64,000 bases of DNA. It comes from a bacterium (GTDB lineage: Bacteria; Krumholzibacteriota; Krumholzibacteriia; LZORAL124-64-63). The position numbers and the translations under genes were made by a program. Location: assembly GCA_024223715.1 (NCBI GenBank), contig JAAEOA010000332.1, forward strand, positions 56,754 through 120,753. The letters are read 5' to 3'. A model generated the notes under the pieces. That model saw only the letters and a list, made by a program, of their open reading frames with translations. It was not told the origin of the DNA and did no database searches. Below, one piece after another: positions 49,596-59,054 of the stretch (positions are counted from its first letter, which is position 1; every line of letters begins with the position of its first letter).

Positions 49596-50843
49596 GTGAA
49601 AATCATGGTGCTTACTCCATATTTGCCCCACAGGCGTGTTGGACATGGTGGCGGGACAGCTGTCCGGGACCTTGTAAAACACCTGGCTTTGAATCATGAA
49701 GTTTTGGTTGCCAGCCTCATTCGCCCTGATGAGGAGAATCTGATTGAAGATGTAGAATCCTTGGGAGTGCAGGTCGCAAAGTTACCTTTTTTGGATACCA
49801 ACAGCCGGGGCTCAGATCGTTTAAGACTGCTTGCAAATCGGGTTTCGGCCAATTTGCGAAGCCTTTTTTCCGGATTTCCGGCCTATGTTGAAAAATACTG
49901 GCATAAAAACACATCTCAGCTACTCATCAAAACTATTACCGAATTTCAACCCGATGCCATACAAGTTGAATATCTGCAAATGTCCCTTTATTGCAGAGAT
50001 TTGTCTCAATTTGTCACCCGCGGGGTTAATCCATCAACTATCCTAAACACCCATGAATTAGGCTCCACCCCCTGGATTCGCAGAGCCGACCAATCAACTT
50101 CTCCTCTGGTGAAAACATGGGCCCGATGGGAAGCCTCTCGTTGGGAACATCTTCAGCTTAAAGCCAGCCAATGGGTGAAGCGAACTTTGTGCGTCACTCC
50201 TGAAGATCATCAGGAGTTTTCCCGATTAGGAGGACAAAATCTTACAACCGTTCCTTTAGGAATGGACCTAGATGCCATTAAGGTTGATCGGAAACCACAA
50301 TTCCCACCCATTTGCCTCTTTGTAGGATCTTTTCACCACAGGCCCAACGTGCTGGCTGCTGAACTTTTGGTCCGAAAAATTTGGCCCCAGGTTCGCTTGG
50401 ACAGCCCCCACTGCTCCTTGATACTTGCCGGGCGTGGCAGCAGAAAATTTCTGGACAGTTTCGCATTATCTCAGGATATTCCCACAGACGGGATTTCAGC
50501 CTTGGGATTTGTTGATGACCTGACCCCAATTTTCCGAAAATGCCACCTTTTTGTGGCCCCTTTGCCTGAAGGCGGAGGCATCAAAATCAAAATTCTTGAA
50601 GCCATGGCAAGAGGAATTCCCATTGTCACGACCGAAGTCGGTGCAGAAGGTATAGGAACGGGGCAAACAGGAGTTCTAACCCTTGCCAGTCCTGGAAATG
50701 ATTTTGCTTCGGCCGTGGTTGAGGCCCTTACAAATCCGAAAATTGAAGATCAGGCACAGAAAGCCAGATTACTCATGGAAAAACAATTTTCATGGAAAGC
50801 CATCAGCAATCGTCTGGTGGAGATATATCAGTCCGAAAAATAA
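49596..50843 (+). CDS. Group 1 (GT4-like) glycosyltransferase
   Basis: A 415-residue GT-B glycosyltransferase. The N-terminus (MVLTPYLPHRRVGHGGGTAVRDLVKHLA) and the C-terminal donor-binding region (HLFVAPLPEGGGIKIKILEAMARGIPIVTTEVGAEGI), with the E-x7-E motif, are typical of GT4. The likely role is adding a sugar to an envelope polysaccharide or lipid. Donor and acceptor are unknown. It starts at GTG with GGAG upstream. Its end overlaps the convergent aldolase gene by 16 bases. Confidence 0.85.
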   Translation: MKIMVLTPYLPHRRVGHGGGTAVRDLVKHLALNHEVLVASLIRPDEENLIEDVESLGVQVAKLPFLDTNSRGSDRLRLLANRVSANLRSLFSGFPAYVEKYWHKNTSQLLIKTITEFQPDAIQVEYLQMSLYCRDLSQFVTRGVNPSTILNTHELGSTPWIRRADQSTSPLVKTWARWEASRWEHLQLKASQWVKRTLCVTPEDHQEFSRLGGQNLTTVPLGMDLDAIKVDRKPQFPPICLFVGSFHHRPNVLAAELLVRKIWPQVRLDSPHCSLILAGRGSRKFLDSFALSQDIPTDGISALGFVDDLTPIFRKCHLFVAPLPEGGGIKIKILEAMARGIPIVTTEVGAEGIGTGQTGVLTLASPGNDFASAVVEALTNPKIEDQAQKARLLMEKQFSWKAISNRLVEIYQSEK

Positions 50844-51457
50844 CCTGTAACCAATTTTTTCAGCATTTCCTGATTCAAACCACAACTCCCGGCCGCCATT
50901 TCCGATAATAGAGTGACTTGGGCAAGTCTTTCCACAGTTTGCAACAATTCATAAGCCGATTGTAAATCTCTACCCACAGTAACGGCTCCATGATTGGCCA
51001 TGAGAATGGCGTCGTGGGCTGTTATGTGTGGTTGAATGGAGCGGGCGACTTCCGAGGTGCCCGGGAGTGATCGTGCCGCCAGCGGGACCCGAGGCAACAA
51101 CTGAGCCGTTTCAGTCAGCAACTGACCATCGAGGTCTCTCCCTGCAGAAGCAAAGGCCGTGGCCCATGGCGGATGGGCATGGCAAATGGCTTGAATGTCG
51201 GGCCTGAGCTGGTAGATTTCCTGGTGTAAAGGCCATTCGCTGGTAGGGCGACCTCGGGAACACCGGCCTTGAAGGTCCACTTCCAGTAGATCCTGAACCT
51301 TCAGATCTCCTTTGCATCGCCCAGCCGGGGTTACCAAAAAACCGTGGCCGCTGAGGCGAACAGACATGTTCCCTTCAGCGGCCACAATAAGACTTTTACT
51401 TTCCAGCAATTTTCCGATTTCGACCATATTCCGGCGCAAGACAACCAGATTCGGCAA
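50828..51457 (-). CDS. Class II aldolase/adducin family protein
   Basis: A 210-residue zinc aldolase-like protein of the fuculose-1-phosphate aldolase family. Zinc ligands are H93, H95 (CHAHPPWA) and H156 (MANHGAVTVG), and the catalytic Glu is E74 (TSEWPLH). IVAAEGNMSVRL and VTPAGRCKGDL form the phosphate-binding region. Other members act on ribulose- or methylthioribulose-phosphates, so the substrate is open. TTG at LPNLVVLRRN is chosen because AAGGAG lies 7 bases before it. An ATG 10 codons in (51427) is the alternative. It follows the PD40 lipoprotein gene closely. Confidence 0.82.
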   Translation of the reverse strand: MPNLVVLRRNMVEIGKLLESKSLIVAAEGNMSVRLSGHGFLVTPAGRCKGDLKVQDLLEVDLQGRCSRGRPTSEWPLHQEIYQLRPDIQAICHAHPPWATAFASAGRDLDGQLLTETAQLLPRVPLAARSLPGTSEVARSIQPHITAHDAILMANHGAVTVGRDLQSAYELLQTVERLAQVTLLSEMAAGSCGLNQEMLKKLVTGYFSD

Positions 51458-51467
51458 AACCAAACTC

Positions 51468-52868
51468 CTAAGGCTGGAAAATGTAGAGGGGAGACATGAC
51501 TCCCTCAAAGTATTCCAGTTGATCACGTTCTTCAGCAGCCATGGCCCGCATTTCAACCTCAGTGAGGGATCCGTCAGTATTCCCTTGAACCAGAGCTTGA
51601 TAAGCTTCTTCTTCCAGCCTATCGAGAATTGCGGTTGGAAAACCCAATTGGCTACTCAAAAGAATGGATCCATCAGGTTGAACCTCGGGATCAACATCAT
51701 CACTTCGCGTGAAGAAGGCTATTTCCGGGGGTAAACTGCCGTCAGCGGGGATTTTCCAGAGATTTCTATCGTGCAAAGTGATAGAAGGCGCCCTGGCAGT
51801 TGAAACAAAGATAATTTCACTGCCGTCAGGCGAAAAAGACGGTGAAGTATTCATAACGCCGGAAATGGGGTCACCCTCAAGATAGGAAGTGTAAGTCAAC
51901 CTATCGAGGTTGTTATCCAGAACCATTTCGCCCGCAGAATAACCCGTGGTATCAAAATCGATGGTGTACAACTCGGTACCGGCTCCGGTATCGCCCCCAA
52001 TATCCAAACCGCCGGAAAAGGCCAGCTTGGTTCCATCAGGAGACCAGCAAGGCTTCTCAATTCGCGAATGTTCAGCAGTTAAAGCAAAGGATACCGCATC
52101 GTAGCCCTTGTCCAAACCAATGGTATTCATGTCAATAATGTTCAAACTCACACCCGTGCAAGTTTCAAAAGAATCAGCAAGAGTGCATCCTGAACGAGAA
52201 AAAGCCAACCATCGGCCATCAGGGCTAATTGTGGGCTCAAGATGCTGAAATTGGCCACCACTAATGGTATCGTCTGCTGGCTCCATAAGGGCTACGTCAG
52301 CAACTATTTCGTCACTGAAATCAGGTCCCATATTGGTAAGATCGGATGTGAAAATCCGATAGCCCCTCGATGTTTCCGTTGAAAAAGCAATAGTGGAATC
52401 ATCGATCCATTCAGGGTCTGCTTTGCGATAACGTTCTTCAATGAAAGACAAACTTTCCTGCTGTCTATTAATTCGTACAGTACTGTAATCACCGCTGAAA
52501 CGAACCAGAACACCACCCTGAGACTCCAAATCTGTGGCAGGATCAACCCCCACTCGCTTATCCATGATGATAATTTGCCGATACGTCGTCCAAATATTAT
52601 CCGGATCGGGGTGTCCTACAGCAGGAATAGCCATCCAGTCAGCAGTAAACATGATTCTGGTACCGTCGGGGGACATGGTTGGCCCCAAATAGTGGAATCC
52701 ATCACTGGCGGTATCGGTTGTGACCATTACCAAATCACCACAGGTGTGGTTACCACAAATGGGAAGGACCTCAGAGGGATCCTCCTTACTGGTACAACCC
52801 ACAAGAATCAAAAGGGCCAGGAGCCCGACATACGTCAAAGAAAGGAAGCGGTTCTTCAGCCACTTCAT
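51468..52868 (-). CDS. PD40 (TolB-like) beta-propeller lipoprotein
   Basis: A 466-residue lipoprotein (lipobox LLALLILVGC). It has WD40-like PD40 repeats with the phrases MSPDGTRIMFTAD, ISPDGRWLAFSRS, WSPDGTKLAFSGG and FSPDGSEIIFVST, so it is a TolB-type propeller. The C-terminus is helical (LTEVEMRAMAAEERDQLEYF). It is probably in the periplasm, attached to the outer or inner membrane. Partners are unknown. It is the third gene of the TPR - TonB-domain - PD40 - aldolase set. Confidence 0.85.
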   Translation of the reverse strand: MKWLKNRFLSLTYVGLLALLILVGCTSKEDPSEVLPICGNHTCGDLVMVTTDTASDGFHYLGPTMSPDGTRIMFTADWMAIPAVGHPDPDNIWTTYRQIIIMDKRVGVDPATDLESQGGVLVRFSGDYSTVRINRQQESLSFIEERYRKADPEWIDDSTIAFSTETSRGYRIFTSDLTNMGPDFSDEIVADVALMEPADDTISGGQFQHLEPTISPDGRWLAFSRSGCTLADSFETCTGVSLNIIDMNTIGLDKGYDAVSFALTAEHSRIEKPCWSPDGTKLAFSGGLDIGGDTGAGTELYTIDFDTTGYSAGEMVLDNNLDRLTYTSYLEGDPISGVMNTSPSFSPDGSEIIFVSTARAPSITLHDRNLWKIPADGSLPPEIAFFTRSDDVDPEVQPDGSILLSSQLGFPTAILDRLEEEAYQALVQGNTDGSLTEVEMRAMAAEERDQLEYFEGVMSPLYIFQP

Positions 52869-52983
52869 AATTACCAAGACCTCCGTCAGCAGGTGAATGG
52901 GCTTTTTCCCGAAAAAAATTCAGGTACCCGTGTCATTGAAAAATAAGGCACCCGGCACAGCAAATCAACTGTCAGTTACACGA

Positions 52984-53940
52984 TTAATCCAAAGTGAAGG
53001 AAGTTGTGACCCTCAACCAGGACCAAATTGGGTACTTTCCAATGCGCCCAGCATCCCAATTGCCGGCTTTCATGCTGGTCGCAGCAGCCCGTGAAAGGGA
53101 AAAATCAGGACTTTGGACAGCAACCGCCTGTCGCACGTCCCCCGCGGGACTGATCAGTAGATCCAGAACAACATCGCCTTCAATATGGTTTTTCAAAGCA
53201 TGGGCAGGGTATTCGGGTCCGGGGCCGCCAAGGTAACGTCCGGGGTGCCGGAAAAGTTGCTGGTAATGAATCATGGCTGAAAACCCTCGTCCGGAAGTAC
53301 ATTTTTGATGACCAGAGGCCACAAGGTAGCCGGCTTTTTCCAAATCGCCCTGAGCTCTGGCCACGTCGGCACGCAAATAATCCAAGGCCGCATCTGCCGG
53401 CCGGGATGATGTTGCTTCCAGAAACAAATTTTCAGCTCTGTTGAGCAACCTTATTTTATTTTTGTCCCAATCGCCTACGTCGGCCGCTGGGCCTTCAGGA
53501 GGCAATAGGTCCGGCTCTCCCTGACCTGCCATTAAGTACAACTGTCCCAGGGTAAGAAGAATCAGAGGGTGGCGGGTTCCGCTTTGCAGGGCATATTCAA
53601 GTTCCAACATGCCATCGGGTCCAGACCCCTCCCGAAAATATTGGGAAACAAGACTGAGTAATTTTTCTACATCCGCGGAAACAGGTGCCTCTTCCTCACA
53701 CCAAGAGACCCGCTGAGGCCGCCACTTTCCCTCTGGCTGCGGTATTTCCTGCAGTGAGTTAGAAAGGAGTTCTGAATTGGGAACATCACCGCTATGAAAA
53801 TTTCTCCCCGTTTTAGGAGCACACCCGCTTGTATAGAGTAAAACCAGAGATATTAGAAAGAGCAAACCAGTATAAATGGATAGTATTTTTCTCCGTGGTC
53901 CGAAATTCAAATTTCCGCCAATTTGCCATGTTTCAATCAT
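52984..53940 (-). CDS. TonB C-terminal domain protein with lipoprotein-like anchor
   Basis: A 318-residue protein. The N-terminal hydrophobic segment ends in a lipobox-like LLYTSGC, so it is probably a lipoprotein rather than a classical TonB. A helical TPR-like region (about 85-215: LLSLVSQYFREGSGPDGMLEL, LILLTLGQLYLMAGQG) leads into a TonB C-terminal domain (about 240-318: YPAHALKNHIEGDVVLDLLIS, GNWDAGRIGKYPIWSWLRVT). The Pro-rich spanning region and the ExbB-contact membrane helix of TonB are missing, so energy transduction is doubtful. Its ATG begins two bases after the stop of the TPR gene before it. Confidence 0.78.
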   Translation of the reverse strand: MIETWQIGGNLNFGPRRKILSIYTGLLFLISLVLLYTSGCAPKTGRNFHSGDVPNSELLSNSLQEIPQPEGKWRPQRVSWCEEEAPVSADVEKLLSLVSQYFREGSGPDGMLELEYALQSGTRHPLILLTLGQLYLMAGQGEPDLLPPEGPAADVGDWDKNKIRLLNRAENLFLEATSSRPADAALDYLRADVARAQGDLEKAGYLVASGHQKCTSGRGFSAMIHYQQLFRHPGRYLGGPGPEYPAHALKNHIEGDVVLDLLISPAGDVRQAVAVQSPDFSLSRAAATSMKAGNWDAGRIGKYPIWSWLRVTTSFTLD

Positions 53941-53942
53941 TT

Positions 53943-55010
53943 TTAGTCTGTCCTTTTCCTTGCAGGGTCCAACTGAACGACAATTTCCCATTCCTGATCG
54001 GCCTCTTGATGACGCCCCAGACGATGCAGCAGGACTACCTTGTTGTTTCGATAAACAACATTTTCCGGGGCAAATTTAATTGCCTGATTTATTGCCGCCA
54101 ATGATTTTTCCGATTCTTCAGCAACCATAAGGTTATGACTGATCAGTCCCCAAAATATTGGGCTTTGGACCAAAGAAAGATGCAAAGCGGATTCGGGGTG
54201 TTCAATGGACAATTTCTCTTCAAAATGAAGACTGTTTTTGATGCTGCCTATACGGCCTTCAGCGGCTACTAACTGGATCCATTCATCCAAAAGAAAATCA
54301 GCCTGAAAATTCTCTTCAAATAGTCCCAAAATTCTTAAATCCTGTCCGGAATCCACATAAGCAACGAGCAACTTTCTCCGAAATATGGAATCGCCGGTTT
54401 CATGCCAAAGTTTTTCCAAAGGCTCCACAGCCAGGGCCGGTTGCCCGCTCTCCTGGTAGATTTGAGCAAGAGCAGCCAAAACATCCAAACAGTGGGGGCA
54501 TAAATAAGCTGCAGCAGTCAATTCACGCTGGGCATCGGAAAAAATCCGAAAGTCCATAAGTACCTGCCCAAATTCAAGCCGTGCCAGATAATTACCGGGA
54601 TCCAACTCCACAACTTGTTCGTACTCACTGAGGGCCCTCCCCCTACGGCCCATGGCCAACAGACAAGCCCCAAGGTTACGATGGGCCTGGGAATTGTTTG
54701 GTTCACTCCTTACCAAATCCTCTAAGAGTGGAAGAGCCTCTTCAAAGTCACCATTTCTCAGCAGAGAGATTGCCAACCGGTTGGTAAAAAGTCCTTTCCA
54801 AGGATAATAATTGGAATATACCTGAAGAAATTTCTTCGATTCCGATACCGCCTGATCATTTTCATTGGCCCCCAATAAGGCATCGACATGGTCCAAATCC
54901 CGGGATGCAGCCTTCTCAAGAGACGCAGCATTGAGGTCCTCAGAATATGAAGCTGCCACAGAAAACAGAAAAATTGGCAAAAGAGTAAAAAATAGTGCCT
55001 TTGATTTCAT
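53943..55010 (-). CDS. Secreted TPR-repeat protein
   Basis: A 355-residue exported protein with signal segment ALFFTLLPIFLFSVAASYS and six or more TPRs (LAISLLRNGDFEEALPLLEDLVRSEPNNSQAHRNLGACLLAMG). A CPHC pair lies near residue 170. It begins the minus-strand set with the TonB-domain and PD40 genes and is almost contiguous with the former. It is probably a periplasmic scaffold. No specific function is recognised. Confidence 0.82.
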   Translation of the reverse strand: MKSKALFFTLLPIFLFSVAASYSEDLNAASLEKAASRDLDHVDALLGANENDQAVSESKKFLQVYSNYYPWKGLFTNRLAISLLRNGDFEEALPLLEDLVRSEPNNSQAHRNLGACLLAMGRRGRALSEYEQVVELDPGNYLARLEFGQVLMDFRIFSDAQRELTAAAYLCPHCLDVLAALAQIYQESGQPALAVEPLEKLWHETGDSIFRRKLLVAYVDSGQDLRILGLFEENFQADFLLDEWIQLVAAEGRIGSIKNSLHFEEKLSIEHPESALHLSLVQSPIFWGLISHNLMVAEESEKSLAAINQAIKFAPENVVYRNNKVVLLHRLGRHQEADQEWEIVVQLDPARKRTD

Positions 55011-55108
55011 TTTTCGTCAAATCCTCCTTTGAAAAGCAAGATTACCCGTTAAACCCAGTATTGCACAAAAAAAACTCAAGCGTTCATTATTATAAAGGGC
55101 TATCGCCA

Positions 55109-55138
55109 TTGACGAAACCAACTCTTTTGTGTTAAAAT
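55109..55138 (+). promoter_or_regulatory. Sigma-70-like promoter for the GH32/43-like gene
   Basis: TTGACG (55109-55114) and TAAAAT (55133-55138) with an 18-base spacer, close to the sigma-70 consensus. Transcription from here would give a leader of about 115 bases that includes the phased TCCGG repeats. Bacteroidota-type sigma factors prefer other sequences, so support is moderate. Confidence 0.4.
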
Positions 55139-55188
55139 ACATGCATGTGACAAGAAACCAGACATTGTTCAGACTTTACGGGTTATTG

Positions 55189-55234
55189 TCCGGATTGTTA
55201 TCCGGAATATAATCCGGGATTTAACCGGAACTTA
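55189..55234 (+). repeat. Phased 12-bp TCCGG repeats in the leader
   Basis: Three back-to-back 12-base units (tccggattgtta, tccggaatataa, tccgggatttaa at 55189, 55201 and 55213), then a partial ccggaactta. The 12-base phase is exact, and the units differ mainly in the AT-rich half. Neighbouring units can also pair with one another (TCCGGAAT with ATCCGGA). They could be an operator array or alternating RNA hairpins. Confidence 0.7.
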
Positions 55235-55258
55235 TCAGGTCCCCACAGGAGAAAATCA

Positions 55259-57043
55259 ATGCGCCTCTCGCCCTTAAAAGTTGGCCCGTTGTTGTATGTA
55301 ATTTTCCAGCTATTCTTCCTGGTTTCAACCCCAGGTTCCGCTCAGGCCCTATTGCGCCTGGATTTTGAACAAAAATATTTCATCCATCAGGATCGACAGG
55401 TTTGGGACTTCAGTATGGTACGTCCTGATTCCGTCTACCACATTTTTTATCATACCATTCACGAGAGCACTCCACATGCCAGTTCCGCAGATACGATTTG
55501 GCACAGCACAAGCAAGGACCTGAAACACTGGACCATTGAAGGCCCCATCCTGACTGTGGGCCCGGAAAGCTGGGATGCGGGCGCCATGTGGGCACCTGAT
55601 GTTTTTTATGATGATGCCAGCCAAATGTGGAAAATTGCCTACACAGGTTGCGATAGCCAATTAAACCAGCGCATATGCATGGCTGAATCACCAAACCTTT
55701 ATGAGTGGAGCAAACTGCCCAGCAACCCCACCATTGAGCCCGACCCTGAAGAGTATATCTGGGACGACCAGGAATGGTGGAGCAATTTCAGGGATCCGTT
55801 CATTTTTAGGGAAAACAACCAGTGGCATATTCTGGTTACTGCACTGCAATGGCTCGGAGAAAGCACCGGGGTCCTTTATCATGGTGTTTCCGACGATTTA
55901 CAAACCTGGACCGATGTGGGGATTTTCTTTCAAAACGATAGCCAAGACCCTTGGCGAGTGCTGGAAAGTCCTCAGTACAAAAAAGTCGGGGACTACCATT
56001 TCCTGTTTTTTGGTGAATACGATACTGGTGGTCTGAGTGTCGTCTCCAGTCGAAATCTGGGGAATCTATCAATGGCCTCACGGGAGGTCTTCGACTACGG
56101 TTATGCTCCTGAACTGGATGAATTTGACCCGGATCAATACGTAATCTCGCGTTTAGCCCCTTACCTCCACCCGCAAACAGACGTCCTTTCCTATGCTGTT
56201 CGCATTGACACCATGCTATTCACAGGCATGGGCGATGTCTCTGTTTACCGAAGTCCTCCCCTGGCTGAAAACTGGGAAACCTGGGGCGGAATCTCCTGCC
56301 TCGCAAATCCAACCTTTGGTGACAATCCCGATTTCCGCGGTGATGACTCGGTGGGCATGGTTGGCAATAGTTATTTTGGAAGTTCTGAATATTACCAAGG
56401 GCCTCTTTCAGGAAAAGGTTCCCCCGGTACTCGTTTAGGTGACGTAGCCAAAGGTTATTTGAGCAGCTACCCCTTCATCGCTACAGGTGACCGCATTGAA
56501 TTGCTGGTGGGTGGAGGCTATTACCCCGAAACGTGCTACGTGGCCCTGGTGGATGCCTCTACGGAAGAAGTTTTGTATTCCGAAACCGGTAACGGCCAGA
56601 ATTTGATGACCCAGCGAATCTGGGATATCCGACCCTATCAGGGACGCACCCTTTATGTCGATATTCTCGACGATGAAACAGGAGATATGGGCTTCATCAA
56701 CATTGACGAAATTATTGAAATTGTGGATCCCCTTTCTCCGGTCAATCCGGTTGATGTGCGCCATCTGTTGAAAGATTATGGTGCTTCCCCCAACCCCTTC
56801 AATCCTTCCACACGCCTGCATTTCGCTCTTAATAGTGAAATGGATGTTCAAATCAGGATTCATGACATTAGAGGACGCCTGGTGTGGCAGAGCTCCCGGA
56901 TTCAGGGCCTCATTGGCGATAATTTCATCACCTGGCAAGGTGTGAACTCTCAGGGCCAAGCCGCGCCTGCGGGGACCTATCTGTACACTATTGAATCTCA
57001 GGGGAAGATTGCATCCAGTGGCAAACTCTCATTAGTCAAATAG
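55259..57043 (+). CDS. Secreted GH32/GH43-like five-bladed propeller with C-terminal sorting-like domain
   Basis: A 594-residue secreted protein (signal LLYVIFQLFFLVSTPGSAQA). Residues 35-345 look like the five-bladed propeller of clans GH-F/GH-J. A candidate acid set is visible: D50 in VWDFSM, D179 in NFRDPFIF (the RDP motif) and E236 in RVLESPQY. A beta-sandwich follows (about 370-490: YLSSYPFIATGDRIELLVGGG), as after GH32 enzymes. The last 86 residues are a FlgD/type-A sorting-like domain (ASPNPFNPSTRLHFAL ... VQIRIHDIRGRLVW). The substrate is probably a polysaccharide such as a fructan or arabinan, but it is unproven. AGGAG precedes the ATG. Confidence 0.82.
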   Translation: MRLSPLKVGPLLYVIFQLFFLVSTPGSAQALLRLDFEQKYFIHQDRQVWDFSMVRPDSVYHIFYHTIHESTPHASSADTIWHSTSKDLKHWTIEGPILTVGPESWDAGAMWAPDVFYDDASQMWKIAYTGCDSQLNQRICMAESPNLYEWSKLPSNPTIEPDPEEYIWDDQEWWSNFRDPFIFRENNQWHILVTALQWLGESTGVLYHGVSDDLQTWTDVGIFFQNDSQDPWRVLESPQYKKVGDYHFLFFGEYDTGGLSVVSSRNLGNLSMASREVFDYGYAPELDEFDPDQYVISRLAPYLHPQTDVLSYAVRIDTMLFTGMGDVSVYRSPPLAENWETWGGISCLANPTFGDNPDFRGDDSVGMVGNSYFGSSEYYQGPLSGKGSPGTRLGDVAKGYLSSYPFIATGDRIELLVGGGYYPETCYVALVDASTEEVLYSETGNGQNLMTQRIWDIRPYQGRTLYVDILDDETGDMGFINIDEIIEIVDPLSPVNPVDVRHLLKDYGASPNPFNPSTRLHFALNSEMDVQIRIHDIRGRLVWQSSRIQGLIGDNFITWQGVNSQGQAAPAGTYLYTIESQGKIASSGKLSLVK

Positions 57044-57129
57044 ACCGGGAGTCCCTATTCAGAACAGAATCCATTTTCACCTGGTGAATCAGGCCTAAAT
57101 GTGGTTTATCCTTTGCCGATAACCGGGTC

Positions 57130-58872
57130 ATGAATGCACCAGTCAAAAAAACCTTCGTTTCTGACCTTGTGGAAGAAATGGGCAGCCTGCCCACGGTTGC
57201 CGCCCAGATTGTTAGCCTTACTTCCCAGACCAATTGTGATATTGGTGCATTGACCCGTGTCATTCTCAGCGACAACGTAATGTCCATGCGTTTTCTTGCC
57301 TTGGCTAACAGTGCTGCAGTCAGCAGAGGCAATGAAGTCAAAAATTTACGCATGGCTCTGGTTCGTTTGGGACTGCGCCGGGTGCGAAATGTGGCCCTCT
57401 GCATGGGTATGCATGACATGATGCCTGGCAGTGAAGCCGAAGGCCGCCTGAATATGACCGAATTCTGGAAATTCAATCTTGCCACAGCCAGCTGTGCCCA
57501 GGGTCTGGCTTTCCAAAGAGGAACCGCCTCGGATGATGATGCCTGGCTGGTGGGAATTCTGCACAGCATTGGAGTCTCTTCCCTGGATCAAAAAGCCAGC
57601 AGTGATTTGCAAACTGTACTGGAAGAAGCACAACAAAAATCAATATCCCTAATTCAAGCCGAAATAAATTGCCTCGATTTTCATCATGGCGAATTGGGCG
57701 GACGCCTGTTGAGTAACTGGAATTTGCCACAGACATTTTGCGATGCTGTCGAATTCTCCGGTGAAAGTTTCCAACAGGATGAAATCACCGAAGAAACCAG
57801 AAACTTAATTTCCATTCTCCGGGATTCCATCAAATTGGTTCGCTCCATAGGATACGGAGCCAATGGTGATGGCACCGCTCCTTTGAACTTGGATCAAGCG
57901 ACACAAGAGTTGGGAATCGAAGAACCAGCGTTGCTGGGATTGGCTGCCAAAGTGGATCGGGAAGTCACTGACATGTCCCGCCTAATTGGTATTGATCTGC
58001 CCGACAACCTGTTCCAGGAAACAATCAGAGAATCGAGAAAACAAGTTGTCCGACTGGGTATGGAAGGCTTCAAGGATTCTCTGGCCAGAGAGAATTTGGA
58101 AGAAGAAATGTCCATGGCCCGGGAAATTCAGCAGAGGCTTCTGCCGAAAAACACCCCGGAAATGGATTGTTATGACCTTTGGGCTGCCAACCATCCATCC
58201 TTGCATGTTAGTGGCGATTATTATGATTTTTTTAAAATCAAGGGTGGAAAGACAGCCTTTGTTATTGCCGATGTCTCAGGTAAAGGTCTTCCGGCAGCCA
58301 TGCTGGCGAGCAACCTTCAGGCTAGCTTGCGAGCTTTAGCCCAGGTTTTCGATGATCCTGGCGAATTGCTGGGCGCAGTCAACACAGCCCTGCATGAGAG
58401 TACAGATTCAGAAAAATTTGCAACCTTGTTTTTGGGTGTTCTTTCTCCCGATGGCAAAGGCCTTAGGTATGCCAGTGCCGGGCACAACCCCCCTCTCCTT
58501 CTAAGGGAAACCGGAGTTAGCGAATGGTTAAAACCAGCAGGAACACCTCTGGGTATGTTCCCGGAAATGAAATATCCGGTAATGGATATTGAATTATGCA
58601 GTGGAGATCTTTTCGTAAGCTATACTGATGGAATCACTGAAGCGGTCGACCAAAATGATGTGGAATTTGAAGAAGAAGGTCTGGAAAAAACGGTGCGAAA
58701 CAATCATGAAGCCAGCGGCGATATTATTATTGAACGAGTTATTGAAAAAGTATTGATTCACGTGAGTACAAATTCCCTGAATGGACGGGATTCCCTGTTG
58801 GACAATTGGGACGAACCGGATCATCAAAATGCAGGCGATGATTTAACCATGGTTGTGATCCGATCCGTTTAA
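57130..58872 (+). CDS. HDOD-SpoIIE phosphatase fusion
   Basis: A 580-residue cytoplasmic signalling protein. Residues 10-220 are an HDOD domain (GSLPTVAAQIVSLTSQT, FLALANSAAVSRG, LVRLGLRRVRN). A helical linker runs to about 315, and a PP2C-like SpoIIE phosphatase domain runs to the end. The phosphatase motifs are EIQQRLLPKNTP, SGDYYDFFKI, IADVSGKGLPAAMLAS, YASAGHNPPLLL and VSYTDGITEA, so the metal-binding aspartates are present and activity is likely. Such proteins usually dephosphorylate anti-sigma-factor antagonists. No STAS or anti-sigma gene is adjacent. It begins 86 bases after the GH gene. Confidence 0.9.
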   Translation: MNAPVKKTFVSDLVEEMGSLPTVAAQIVSLTSQTNCDIGALTRVILSDNVMSMRFLALANSAAVSRGNEVKNLRMALVRLGLRRVRNVALCMGMHDMMPGSEAEGRLNMTEFWKFNLATASCAQGLAFQRGTASDDDAWLVGILHSIGVSSLDQKASSDLQTVLEEAQQKSISLIQAEINCLDFHHGELGGRLLSNWNLPQTFCDAVEFSGESFQQDEITEETRNLISILRDSIKLVRSIGYGANGDGTAPLNLDQATQELGIEEPALLGLAAKVDREVTDMSRLIGIDLPDNLFQETIRESRKQVVRLGMEGFKDSLARENLEEEMSMAREIQQRLLPKNTPEMDCYDLWAANHPSLHVSGDYYDFFKIKGGKTAFVIADVSGKGLPAAMLASNLQASLRALAQVFDDPGELLGAVNTALHESTDSEKFATLFLGVLSPDGKGLRYASAGHNPPLLLRETGVSEWLKPAGTPLGMFPEMKYPVMDIELCSGDLFVSYTDGITEAVDQNDVEFEEEGLEKTVRNNHEASGDIIIERVIEKVLIHVSTNSLNGRDSLLDNWDEPDHQNAGDDLTMVVIRSV

Positions 58873-59054
58873 ACTTTATCCACAAAAGTTCAAAATTTTA
58901 CCCAAAATTTTTTCAATAATTTTCCCTAACTCAGTGTAGGAATTGAAACCACATTATGCTATATTGTTCGTGATGTGGTTGATCAGACCTCCTTTTTTAA
59001 GGGAACTGGGTCTGAACATCCGAAAGTTGCCACCCCCAAGAACGGACCCGGACA

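Noticed and set aside
57102..57116. GG-N10-GC match with TTGC upstream of the HDOD-SpoIIE gene
   Set aside because: Transcription would start about two bases before the ATG, leaving no leader, and the -24 half matches poorly.
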